Made by a program: the position numbers and the translations under genes. From Nostoc sp. KVJ20 (GTDB lineage: Bacteria; Cyanobacteriota; Cyanobacteriia; Cyanobacteriales; Nostocaceae), in NCBI RefSeq assembly GCF_001712795.1, contig NZ_KV757584.1:1-61761 (forward strand): a stretch of 61,761 nucleotides of DNA. Reading direction: 5' to 3'. Below are positions 18,008 to 27,700 of this stretch, piece after piece. Within the stretch, counting starts at the first letter, position 1; the number at the start of each line of letters is the position of its first letter. Below the pieces are notes generated by a model, which worked only from the letters and a program-made list of their open reading frames with translations, ran no database searches and was not told the DNA's origin.

Positions 18008-20728
18008 TTAGAGTTGAAAGGAAACAGTTCCCTGCACAATAAAAGGATCGCCTGGATAAACATTTGCTCTATTCAATGCAGAATCCCAATAGTCCACATT
18101 GAAAATATTTTTGAAATTGAGCGCGGCGCGGAGCCTATCTTGCTTATAGAAGATAGCAGCGTCGGTACGAACATAACTAGGCAATTCAAATGTATTCGCT
18201 AAGTCTCCTTGTCTATCTCCTACATAAAATAAGCCTAAACCAAAGCCTAAACCTTTCAAATTACCTGACTGAATTTCATAGGTTGTCCACAAATTCCAAG
18301 AGTGTTTCGGCACATTGTTCAATTGATTGCCAACTCTAGAGGGTTCATCCTCAGTGATTTCGGTATCTGTGTAGGCATAGCCTGCAATGATGTTCCATCC
18401 CGGCGAAATTTCACCAGATAAGTCAAATTCAATCCCTTGGCTTTTCTGTTCACCCACTTGGATAGACCGTGCTATGTTGTTAGGATCGGCGACTAAAACA
18501 TTAGAGCGAGTCAAATCATAAAATGCCAAAGTCGCAGCTAGTCGTTCACTAAAGTCTGCTTTGATCCCCACTTCGTATTGTGTTCCCCGTTCTGGTTCAG
18601 GCAGTGTTGGACTAAAAACTGATTGATTGGGTGAAAATGCTCGGCTATAGCTAGCGTAGAGGGAAATTGGTGGGATTGGTTGATAGACAATCCCAACCCT
18701 TGGACTAAAGGCTTCTTGCTGCACAGATTCACTGGTGGAGGCAGTGAAATTCTCAAATTTCTGATTGATAATATCAAACCGTCCACCTATTAGGACTTTG
18801 AAATTTTCTGTGACTGTAATTTGATCTTGGACATAGAAACCATAAGCATTTGTACCCAACTCTAAAGTTTCTGGGCCAATGGATTCTCCAAGTGGTTGGC
18901 CATACTCAGGGTTAAATACGTCAATTGGTGCAGCTAGATTGAAAGCAAGGTCTACATTTCTGGTATCCAATCTGGTTAAATTAAAACCTGTTACCAGTTG
19001 ATGTTGGATACTGCCTGTAGCAAATTTACCGACAACATAGTTGTCAAAATTAAAGACTCTATCATCAATATCAGACTCAAAAAATATCCGATTGAGGGTG
19101 CGGTTATCTGCTCTGAGACTAGTTCCTTGAGTAACCACTCGATCCTGATCAGCCCACCCTGCTTTCAAGACACTGCGTAGTTGCCAGTTCTCACTGAAGC
19201 GATGCTCTAAGTCATAACCAACTCGGAATACTTCTAAATCATCGCGGCTAGACGGTTCAGAAAAGTTCCGATCGCGATTAATTCTGCCATTGGGGTTGGG
19301 CAAAATGCTACCCACAACGGGGATACCCATTTGACCAAAATCTTTGGGGCGATTAATATATTCGCTGCTGAGAGTTAGTTTGGTGCGATCGCTAATTTGC
19401 CACGAGAGACTCGGAGCAACAATATACTGTTGCCCATCATAGAAATCAACGAAACTTTCTGTTGTCTGAGCAGCTACATTCAAGCGATACAGAACTGTTT
19501 TGTCATCATTGAGTGGGCCTGAAAGATCAATCCCACCACGGTAGAAATCATAGTTGCCAGCGGAAAATTCGACTGAGTAGAAAGGATCTCTCAGAGGTTG
19601 TTTAGTGACAAGATTGATCACACCTCCTGTAGAACCTTGGCCGTAGAGAACAGAAGCAGGGCCTTTAAGTACCTCAATTCGATCGATAATTGCAGGATCA
19701 TAACCAAACAATAAATTCGTCGAATCTTTCAACCCGTTTGTCAAAATATCAAAGCGGGAATCAAACCCTCGGATTCTCGGAGTATTCGCAGCCCCGCGCG
19801 ATCGTGAGCCATCCCCCTGTGATACACCAGATACATTTCTGAGGGCTTCACCCAAGTTTGTTACTTGCTGGTCTTCTAATACCTGTCGAGGAACGACTTG
19901 AATTGACTGGGGAATATCGCGTAAAGGTGTATCTGTTTTAGTAGCAGTAGCAGCATCAGGCACGCGATAGCCGTCTTGTTCTCCTGTCACCAGCAACTCG
20001 ATTGGTTCATCAGTCTGCCCTGATGGTTCTGTTGGAGGAGTGTTGCTAGCAGGTTTTTCTGGCTCAGAATTTTGTGGCGCTTCTGGTTGCTGTGGTAGTT
20101 GTGTTGTAGATGCAGAAGGTGTCAAACCAAAAATTAAACCTTCATCGCCATCAAACAATTCAGCTTGTGGCAACCCCACTTCACCCGTCACCGTCACCCG
20201 GACTGTATTGACATTCTGATTAGTAACTGTGATTTCACTAATTCCCGCAGTCGGTTTTTCCGAACGAAATACGAATCCATCACCATTAGGCAGACGTAGT
20301 TGGGCGTTAGGGATGTCAGCGATATAACTATTGCCAGTACTAACATTTGAGATTTGTAACTGTTCCCCATTGGATGTCTGCAAAATCACTTCTACGCCTT
20401 TTTCCGTAGGATTTGCTTTGACTCCAGTAATTTGGATAACTTCTTGGGAAGCAGCTGAACCTGGTGTTGGTGCTGGTGATTGCACTAGCTTTTGCCCACT
20501 GGTAGGTGGACGTTTCAATTTTGAGAGTGGCTGAACCTCTATGATTGGTTGAACTTGCCCTGCTGAAGTTGATCGGGGTAAGGCTTCATCGGAACTCGTG
20601 CTTGCACTAGTTGATGGAAAAGAACGCTGTACATCATCTCGTCCCTCCTCACTCAAGGCAGGAGTCGTTACCAATACGAAAAATGAGCCTGTAACCAACA
20701 GGCTTTGAAATAGTTGCTCTAATTTCAT
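18008..20728 (-). CDS. TonB-dependent siderophore receptor with AMIN domain
   Basis: An outer-membrane receptor of 906 residues. The ATG at 20,728 is chosen because GAGG lies 8 bases upstream; the frame opens further to 20,755. Signal peptide MKLEQLFQSLLVTGSFFVLV...ALSE; a Pro/Ser-rich spacer; an AMIN domain (about 95-205, VIQITGVKANPTEKGVEVIL to GLIFGL); a second Pro-rich linker; the plug (about 275-385) with LRDIPQSIQVVPRQVLED, RIRGFDSR and VLKGPASVLYGQGSTGGVINLVTK; then a 22-strand-type barrel ending in the family's C-terminal strand (VQGTVSFQL). The RIRGFDSR and 'IDRIEVLKGP' motifs are those of ferric-siderophore receptors. AMIN-plus-TonB fusions are typical of cyanobacteria. It leads an iron-uptake group and faces the NRPS/PKS cluster across a 1-kb divergent intergenic region. 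Confidence 0.94.
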   Translation of the reverse strand: MKLEQLFQSLLVTGSFFVLVTTPALSEEGRDDVQRSFPSTSASTSSDEALPRSTSAGQVQPIIEVQPLSKLKRPPTSGQKLVQSPAPTPGSAASQEVIQITGVKANPTEKGVEVILQTSNGEQLQISNVSTGNSYIADIPNAQLRLPNGDGFVFRSEKPTAGISEITVTNQNVNTVRVTVTGEVGLPQAELFDGDEGLIFGLTPSASTTQLPQQPEAPQNSEPEKPASNTPPTEPSGQTDEPIELLVTGEQDGYRVPDAATATKTDTPLRDIPQSIQVVPRQVLEDQQVTNLGEALRNVSGVSQGDGSRSRGAANTPRIRGFDSRFDILTNGLKDSTNLLFGYDPAIIDRIEVLKGPASVLYGQGSTGGVINLVTKQPLRDPFYSVEFSAGNYDFYRGGIDLSGPLNDDKTVLYRLNVAAQTTESFVDFYDGQQYIVAPSLSWQISDRTKLTLSSEYINRPKDFGQMGIPVVGSILPNPNGRINRDRNFSEPSSRDDLEVFRVGYDLEHRFSENWQLRSVLKAGWADQDRVVTQGTSLRADNRTLNRIFFESDIDDRVFNFDNYVVGKFATGSIQHQLVTGFNLTRLDTRNVDLAFNLAAPIDVFNPEYGQPLGESIGPETLELGTNAYGFYVQDQITVTENFKVLIGGRFDIINQKFENFTASTSESVQQEAFSPRVGIVYQPIPPISLYASYSRAFSPNQSVFSPTLPEPERGTQYEVGIKADFSERLAATLAFYDLTRSNVLVADPNNIARSIQVGEQKSQGIEFDLSGEISPGWNIIAGYAYTDTEITEDEPSRVGNQLNNVPKHSWNLWTTYEIQSGNLKGLGFGLGLFYVGDRQGDLANTFELPSYVRTDAAIFYKQDRLRAALNFKNIFNVDYWDSALNRANVYPGDPFIVQGTVSFQL

Positions 20729-20789
20729 TAATTTCCTCACAACCAAATATGCCACTCGTTCCTAGTCGATGACGCAGCTATTTATTAAC

Positions 20790-20839
20790 ATTGATTTGCA
20801 ATATATATTAGGATAAATGTTTACTTATTGCAAATCAAT
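20790..20839. promoter_or_regulatory. Perfect 14-bp inverted repeat upstream of the TonB receptor
   Basis: ATTGATTTGCAATA (20,790-20,803) and TATTGCAAATCAAT (20,826-20,839) are exact inverted copies separated by 22 bases, 62 bases upstream of the receptor start. The arm spacing is 36 bp centre to centre. It could be a paired operator or a 5'-leader stem. It does not look like the classical Fur consensus. Confidence 0.5.
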
Positions 20840-20862
20840 ACATTAAAAAATTGAAGGAGGCA

Positions 20863-21012
20863 GGAGGCAGATAGCGCAGCATTAGCGAGTTCGCCGCGTA
20901 CTCTTACAGAAAAGCAAGCTACGTGCAGCGTCTCCTAGAGAGCGTTGGACAGTCTTACTCCTGCCTCCTGCCCGACGCTCGCGGACTCGCTAACGCTGCG
21001 CTATCTGCCTCC
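20863..21012. repeat. Repeat element with 32-bp inverted ends
   Basis: Arms at 20,863-20,894 and 20,981-21,012 (outer bases GGAGGCAGATAGCGCAGC) pair at 30 of 32 positions and enclose about 86 bases containing 'cgtctcctagagagcgt'. It has no coding signal. This is a MITE-sized or extragenic-palindrome element. Confidence 0.6.
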
Positions 21013-21058
21013 AACATCCTCGATAAATTATCGAGAGACTTCTGCCTTAGCGCTAGCC

Positions 21059-21186
21059 TCTCCCAAAGAGCTACGGCGTATACACATCTGGGTAAAAACC
21101 CTGGATTTCTCCCCTTGCCAAGGGGGGAAATATCCGATTGGGGGAGTTAGAGGGAGTCAGAAGGAACACCGTAGCTCTTTGGGAGA
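21059..21186. repeat. Repeat element with perfect 18-bp inverted ends
   Basis: TCTCCCAAAGAGCTACGG at 21,059-21,076 is exactly inverted at 21,169-21,186. Between them lies a G/C-run tract related to the one at 120-215. A small palindrome (CTCGATA-aat-TATCGAG, 21,019-21,035) precedes the left arm. No credible gene lies in 20,729-21,784. Confidence 0.6.
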
Positions 21187-21462
21187 AGGTAAAGGATTGT
21201 CAGTTAATGAAACAGTCCTGATTGCTGATATAGAGATTATTTGATAATTGAAAGTGATACAAAATTTTTTACAAATAAAAATTACTTATAAAGCGCCTAG
21301 TTGTCAAATGCAACAATTCCCATTATAGTGATTGAGGCAATTGAAAATTACTTGCAATTAGCTAGACTTAATTTTGCGCTCCTTAGCGTTTTTCGATGAC
21401 TTGAGTCTCAGGCAAAATAAGGACTTCACCTAGATTCTTCTGAATGACAATAAGAAAAGATA

Positions 21463-21581
21463 CAGCCCTTGCTCTGACTGGAACAAGCCTAAAAGCTGGG
21501 AAACCATTCTGGAAGGGCTGCCGCCTCCAGTAGCTTGACAAGAGGCAGAGCCTCTTTTAACCCACATTCCCAGTCTGGGAA
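21463..21581. repeat. Cluster of stems upstream of the NRPS/PKS cluster
   Basis: Three stems in a row: CAGCCCTT (21,463) with AAGGGCTG (21,513); AGAGGC-aga-GCCTCT (21,541-21,555); and TTCCCA-gtc-TGGGAA (21,567-21,581). Partly repeated 'aagcctaaaag' and 'ggctttaggcttttat' flank them. The last two stems resemble dispersed cyanobacterial repeats. Confidence 0.4.
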
Positions 21582-21665
21582 CAAGACTAGACAAGGCTTT
21601 AGGCTTTTATTAGTGCCATTCGTATCAGCTTTATTGCTTGTGTGAGGATCAGAGCAGAATACAGC

Positions 21666-21715
21666 GGTTAACCATAAGTACTGGAATACTCAGGACTCAG
21701 CACTTATGGTTAACC
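21666..21715. promoter_or_regulatory. 14-bp stem-loop 70 bases before the first NRPS gene
   Basis: GGTTAACCATAAGT and ACTTATGGTTAACC are exact inverted copies with a 22-base loop that itself repeats 'tactcaggactcag'. If transcription starts upstream, this would sit in the 5' leader of the biosynthetic operon; otherwise it may be an operator. A weak TATATA lies at 21,734-21,739. Confidence 0.4.
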
Positions 21716-21784
21716 AAACTGTATTAGCAGTGGATATATAAGAAAGAATTACATCAGGGTTGCATCTAGCTGTTAAGAGTAAAA

Positions 21785-24700
21785 ATGAATCAATTTTCCA
21801 ATAGGTTCCAAGAAGTTTCCCGCAATTGTTCTACTGTGATTGAGCTGCTACGCTTAAGACAATTGACGCAGCCAAATAGAGAGGCTTTTACTTTCTTGCA
21901 AGATGGCGAAAAAGAAACAGCCACACTCACTTATCAAGAATTAGATAAGCGCTCGCGTCGAATAGCATCTCAATTACAGTCATTAGGTTTAACTGGGGAA
22001 CGAGCCTTATTGCTGTATTCACCAGGACTAGATTACTTGGCAGCTTTTTTCGGTTGCTTGTATGCAGGAGTCGTTGCTGTTCCTGCATATCCGCCTCGTA
22101 ATCAGCGCAACACACCTAGAATACAAGCTATTTTGGCAGACGCACAAGCAGCGATCGCTCTTACCACAACAGAGATTTTGTCTACAGTCCGGTCTTTAAT
22201 GACAGAAAAGACCAACCTAGAATCTTTACACTGGCTAACTACTGATAATCTTGCAGAAGGAATAGAAGATACTTGGCAAGAACCTTTTATTAATCAAGAT
22301 ACATTAGCTTTTTTGCAATACACCTCTGGTTCTACAGGGACACCCAAAGGTGTAATGGTAAGTCATGGCAACCTACTGCACAATGCTGTCACAACTTACC
22401 AATTCATGAATCATTCTCCAGAAAGTAAGTTTGTAACGTGGTTGCCGATGTACCACGATATGGGTCTGATTGGAGGAATATTACAACCCTTGTATGGAGG
22501 TTTTCCTTGCATCATTATGCCCCCAACTTCCTTTCTCCAACGTCCTTATCGTTGGTTGCAAGCGATTTCTCGCTACAAAGGCACAACCAGTGGTGGCCCT
22601 AACTTTGCCTATGAGTTATGCATTCAAAAAATTACTCCTGAACAAAAAGCAACTCTTGATTTAAGTAGTTGGAGTGTTGCATTTAACGGGGCTGAACCTA
22701 TTCGCCATGATACTTTAGAACGATTTGCAAGGGCTTTTGTAGAGTGTGGCTTCCGTAAAGAGGCATTTTATCCTTGTTACGGCATGGCTGAAACAACTCT
22801 GATGGTTTCTGGTGTTGATCAGGCAACATCACCAATTATCAAAACAGTCCAGAAAGCTGCATTAGAATTGAATCGAGTAGTTGAAGCAACTGCTAAAGAT
22901 CAAGATATCTACAATTTTGTAAGTTGCGGTAACATCATCCCAGACCAAAAAGTAGTAATTGCCAATCCAGAAAAATTGAGTAGTTGCAAATCTGATGAAA
23001 TTGGGGAAATCTGGGTATCTGGGCCGAGTATTGGTCAAGGTTATTGGAACCGTCCTCAAGAGACAGCAGACACATTTCATGCTTATCTATCAGACACGGG
23101 TGTAGGGCCTTTTCTACGGACGGGAGATTTAGGCTTTTTGCAGAATGAAGAACTTTTCATTACAGGTAGAGTCAAAGATTTAATTATTATTCGTGGTCGA
23201 AATCTATATCCACAAGATATAGAAATAACCGTAGAGTGTAGTCATTCATCGTTGCGTTCTGGTAGTGGTGCAGCATTCACAGTAGAAGTTAACAATGAAG
23301 AACGGCTAGTAGTTGTCCAAGAATTAGAGTTTCGCGCCAAGCCAAACTTAGAAGAGGTTATTGCTACCATTCGTCAAGCAGTCACAGAAGAACATGAAGT
23401 ACAAGTTTATGCTGTCGTTTTAATTAAACCAGGTAATATTCCTAAAACTTCCAGTGGCAAGATTCAACGCCGTGCAACTCGCTTGCAATGGCAAAAAGGG
23501 GAATTAGATATAGTTGGCTGTAATATTTTAAAAAGTAGTGATATTGTCAGAAACGAAACTCGTTTAAAACGTTCCACTGTTTTAGAGCTTGCTCCACAGG
23601 AATGTCAGCTAGTTTTAGAAAAATATCTGATAGAACAGGTAGCTGCGGTACTAACAATTCCCCCTGATGAAGTCAAGTCTGAACAGCCTTTAAGTACATT
23701 CGGACTTGATTCTTTAAAAGTCTTTGAGTTAAAAAATAGGATTGAAGTTGACCTAGAAATAGAAGTATCTATAGCAGACTTCTTTGAAGGGATCAGTGCG
23801 CGATCGCTCGCTACAAAAATACTCGCTCAACTGACAACGGCATCTGCTATCCCCTCAGTGTCTCTAAGCCAAATCCAGCCAGCTGAAGTTTATCCCCTAT
23901 CTTTTGCCCAGCAGCGACTATGGTTCCTTGACCGATTAGAACCAGGCAACCCAGCTTACAATATTTCCTTAGCTGTTAATCTCAAAGGTCAGCTTGAGGT
24001 TACTTTACTAGAACAAAGTCTGAATGAAATTATCCGGCGACACGAGACTTTAAGAACCACATTTACAACAGTCAACGGACAGCCAGTACAAATTATTGCT
24101 GATTCCCTAAAATTATCTTTATCAGTAATAAATATCGAATTACAGAGCAATGTTGCAGTTCAAAAATTATTGACTCAAGAAAGTCAACGACCTTTTGACC
24201 TAACGCACGGGCCATTATTACGTGCTAAAGTTTTGCGCCTAGCACAGCAAGAGCATATTCTTTTGCTGGAGATGCATCACATCATCTCTGATGGCTGGTC
24301 TACTGAGGTCTTTTTACAAGAAATTGCATTACTTTACAAAGCATTCTTAACTAGAAGTTCTTCACCTCTCCCAGAAGTGTCGATCCAATACAAAGATTTT
24401 GCATATTGGCAGCGACAATGGTTAGAAGGGGAAATTCTGCAAACCCAACTCTCTTACTGGAAGCAACAACTTGCAGATATACCAACTCTTTTACAATTAC
24501 CAACAGATCGACCAAGACCGGCGGTGCAGTCCTCACGCGGTTTCCATCAATCTGTTGAGTTACCCAAAACTCTCCTAGACCAACTCAAGGCGATCGCTCG
24601 TCAAGAAGGCGTGACTCTATTCATGTTGCTATTGGCGGCATTCCAGACTTTCCTCTATCGCTACACAGGACAAAACGATATTCCAGTCGGCTCACCAATT

Positions 24701-27700
24701 GCTAACCGTAACAGTGATGAATTAAAAGGGCTGATTGGCTTTTTCGTCAATACTTTGGTGTTACGTACTGACCTTTCCGGTAATCCTACATTTCAAAATT
24801 TACTTGGTCGTGTGCGAAGCGTGGCTCTAGAAGCATATAAACACCAAGATTTAACCTTTGATCAACTAGTAGAAGCATTGAATCCAAAACGAAACGTCAG
24901 TCACACCCCCCTATTTCAGGTGATGTTCGATTTCCGGAATGCTCCACCTCTACCAGAAATGCCCAATTTAGTTGTGAGTCAATTAAAAGTAGAAAATGAA
25001 ACGTCACAATTTGATTTGAGTCTATCTGTGGAAGTTGGGCAAGAGCTAATGTTGTCATTTGAATACAACACTGATTTATTTGATGCCACTACCATCGCCC
25101 GAATGGTGGAACATTTTCAAAACTTGCTCTCAGGGATTGTGGCAAATCCCCAAACTAAACTTTCCGACTTGTCACTATTGACAAAAAAAGAGCAACATCA
25201 ACTCCTTGTAGAATTTAATCAAAATAAATCCCAAATTCAAAATCCCAAATTCAATATAAAACAGTGTATTCATCAGCTTTTTGAAGCACAAGTAGAGCAA
25301 ACACCGCATGAAGTTGCAGTAGTATTTGCTCAAAACCAGTTGAAATATCAGGAGTTGAATCAACGTGCTAATCAGCTAGCACATCATTTACGAAGACTGG
25401 GTGTAGGGCCAGAAGTTATGGTTGGCATCTACATAGAACGCTCTGTGGAAATGGTGGTAGCAGTCTTGGGCGTCCTCAAAGCAGGAGGGGCTTATGCGCC
25501 TCTAGATCCCGTCTATTCCCATGAGCGGTTGGCATTCATGTTGAAAAATATGCAAGTGTCAGTTTTGATAACTCAAAAGTGGCTATTAAAAAATCTCCCA
25601 GAACACCAAGCCAAGGTTGTTTGCCTAGACTCCAACTGGGAGAGTATTTCCCAACAGAGCAACGAAAATCTACTCCATCAAACAACTCCTCAAAACCTAG
25701 CTTATGCAATCTACACTTCCGGTTCTACAGGGATTCCCAAGGGAGTGATGGTTACTCATGGCAGTTTAGTAAATGCCTATCTTGCTTGGGAAGATGTCTA
25801 CTCACTTCGCTCTGTAGCCACAAGTCATTTGCAAATGGCAAGTTTTTCCTTTGATGTTTTCACTGGAGACTTAGTTCGGGCTTTATGCTCCGGTGGCAAA
25901 CTAGTACTTTGTCCACGGGAATTTTTATTGCAGCCAGATCGACTTTATGCATTGATGTGTTCCGAACGAGTCAACTGTGCCGAGTTTGTGCCAGCCGTAC
26001 TGATGAATTTAGTTCAGTATTTGGAAAAAACTCAACAATCTGTTGACTTTATGCGATCGCTAATTATCGGTTCTGATAGCTGGTATGTTAATGGATATCA
26101 TCAAGTCAAGCGTTTTTGTGGTCATGCAACCAGATTAATTAACTCCTACGGTGTTAGCGAAGCCACCATTGATAGCTCATATTTTGAAACTACTACAACT
26201 AATTTACAGATGGAGCGACAAGTACCAATTGGTCGCCCTTTCAACAATACTCAAATATATCTATTAGACTCCGAACTACAGCCCGTACCCATAGGAGTTG
26301 CCGGCGAAGTTTATATTGGTGGAGTCGGATTAGCTAGAGGTTACTTTAATCGCCCAGAATCGACCGCCGAAAAATTTATTCCTCATCCATTTAGCCAGGA
26401 ATCGGGCGCACGCCTATACAAAACCGGAGACTTAGCACGGTACTTAGAGGATGGAAATATTGAATTTTTAGGTCGGGAAGATTATCAAATAAAAATCCGA
26501 GGTTTTCGGATTGAGTTGGGAGAAATTGAGGCAGTATTAAACCAACACCCAGCGGTTGAGAAAGCTGTAGTTATTGCTCAAGAAGATAACCCTGGTAACA
26601 AACGCTTAGTTGCTTATGTGGTACAAAATTCCGAACCAGAAACTACAGCAGAATTAATCTCAGGAAAGGAATTAAGCAGCCAGCAGGTGTCGCAGTGGGA
26701 AGGTGTATTTGACGAACTTTATCGAGATACTGCTGATGAACAAGCATTAAAATTTGATATCAAAGGATGGAACAGTAGCTACACAGGACAACCAATACCA
26801 GAAGCAGAAGTACGTGATTGGGTAGAGCCAACAGTCGAGCGAATTTTGTCTTTACAACCAACCAAGGTATTAGAAATTGGTTGTGGTAGCGGTCTGATGT
26901 TATTTCGGATAGCTCCTCACTGTCAGCAATATTGTGCAACAGACCTCTCAGAAAAAGCTTTGCTGAATCTGAAGCATCAGATGACAATGCTAGAGCATAA
27001 ACCATCAGAAGTAACTCTCATTCACAGAGGAGCAAATAACTTTGAAGGTGTAGTATCTAACAGTTTTGATGCTGTTTTGATAGTTTCTGTAATGCAATAT
27101 TTTCCTCGTATTGACTATCTACTGCAAGTATTAGAGAACGCCGTGAATGCAGTAGCACCAGGAGGTTTTATCTTTCTTGGAGATATTCGGAGCTTACCTT
27201 TATTAGAAGTATTCCATACATCTGTCCAATTCCATCGAGCGCCAGATTTTCTCTCAAAAGAAGAGTTACAACAACGGGCAAGAAAACAATTGTTTGAGGA
27301 GAAACAGCTAGTTATTGATCCAGCTTTCTTCACAGCTTTAAAACAACATTTACCTAAGATAAGTCATGTAGAAATTATTCTAGAACGTGGTTATCATCAG
27401 AACGAACTGAATAAATTTCGCTACGATGTGATTCTCCATATTGGAAATGAAATTCCTCTGTTGGATCTCCCTTGGTTAGACTGGGAAAAACAAGAGTTAA
27501 CACTGGCATCTGTCCACCAAATGCTCTTAGAAACTACACCGAATATCTTAGGTATTGCTCGGATTCCGAATGCTAGAATTGCAAAAGATATACAGATTTG
27601 GCAGTGGTTAACTTCTCCTGGAGGGGCTGCAACTGTAGGAGATATGAGACAATTCCTGGACAAAAACAGTGAGTGTCGAGGAATTGAGCCGGAAGATTTT

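Noticed and set aside
20729..20860. Classical Fur box upstream of the TonB receptor
   Set aside because: No 19-bp GATAATGATAATCATTATC-like sequence could be aligned; only the 14-bp inverted repeat was found.
20923..21244. Two overlapping plus-strand reading frames of 75 and 99 codons
   Set aside because: Both lie inside inverted-repeat elements, have no ribosome site and encode low-complexity text with no family resemblance.
21463..21581. Riboswitch upstream of the NRPS operon
   Set aside because: The stems look like dispersed repeats and no known riboswitch core could be recognised.
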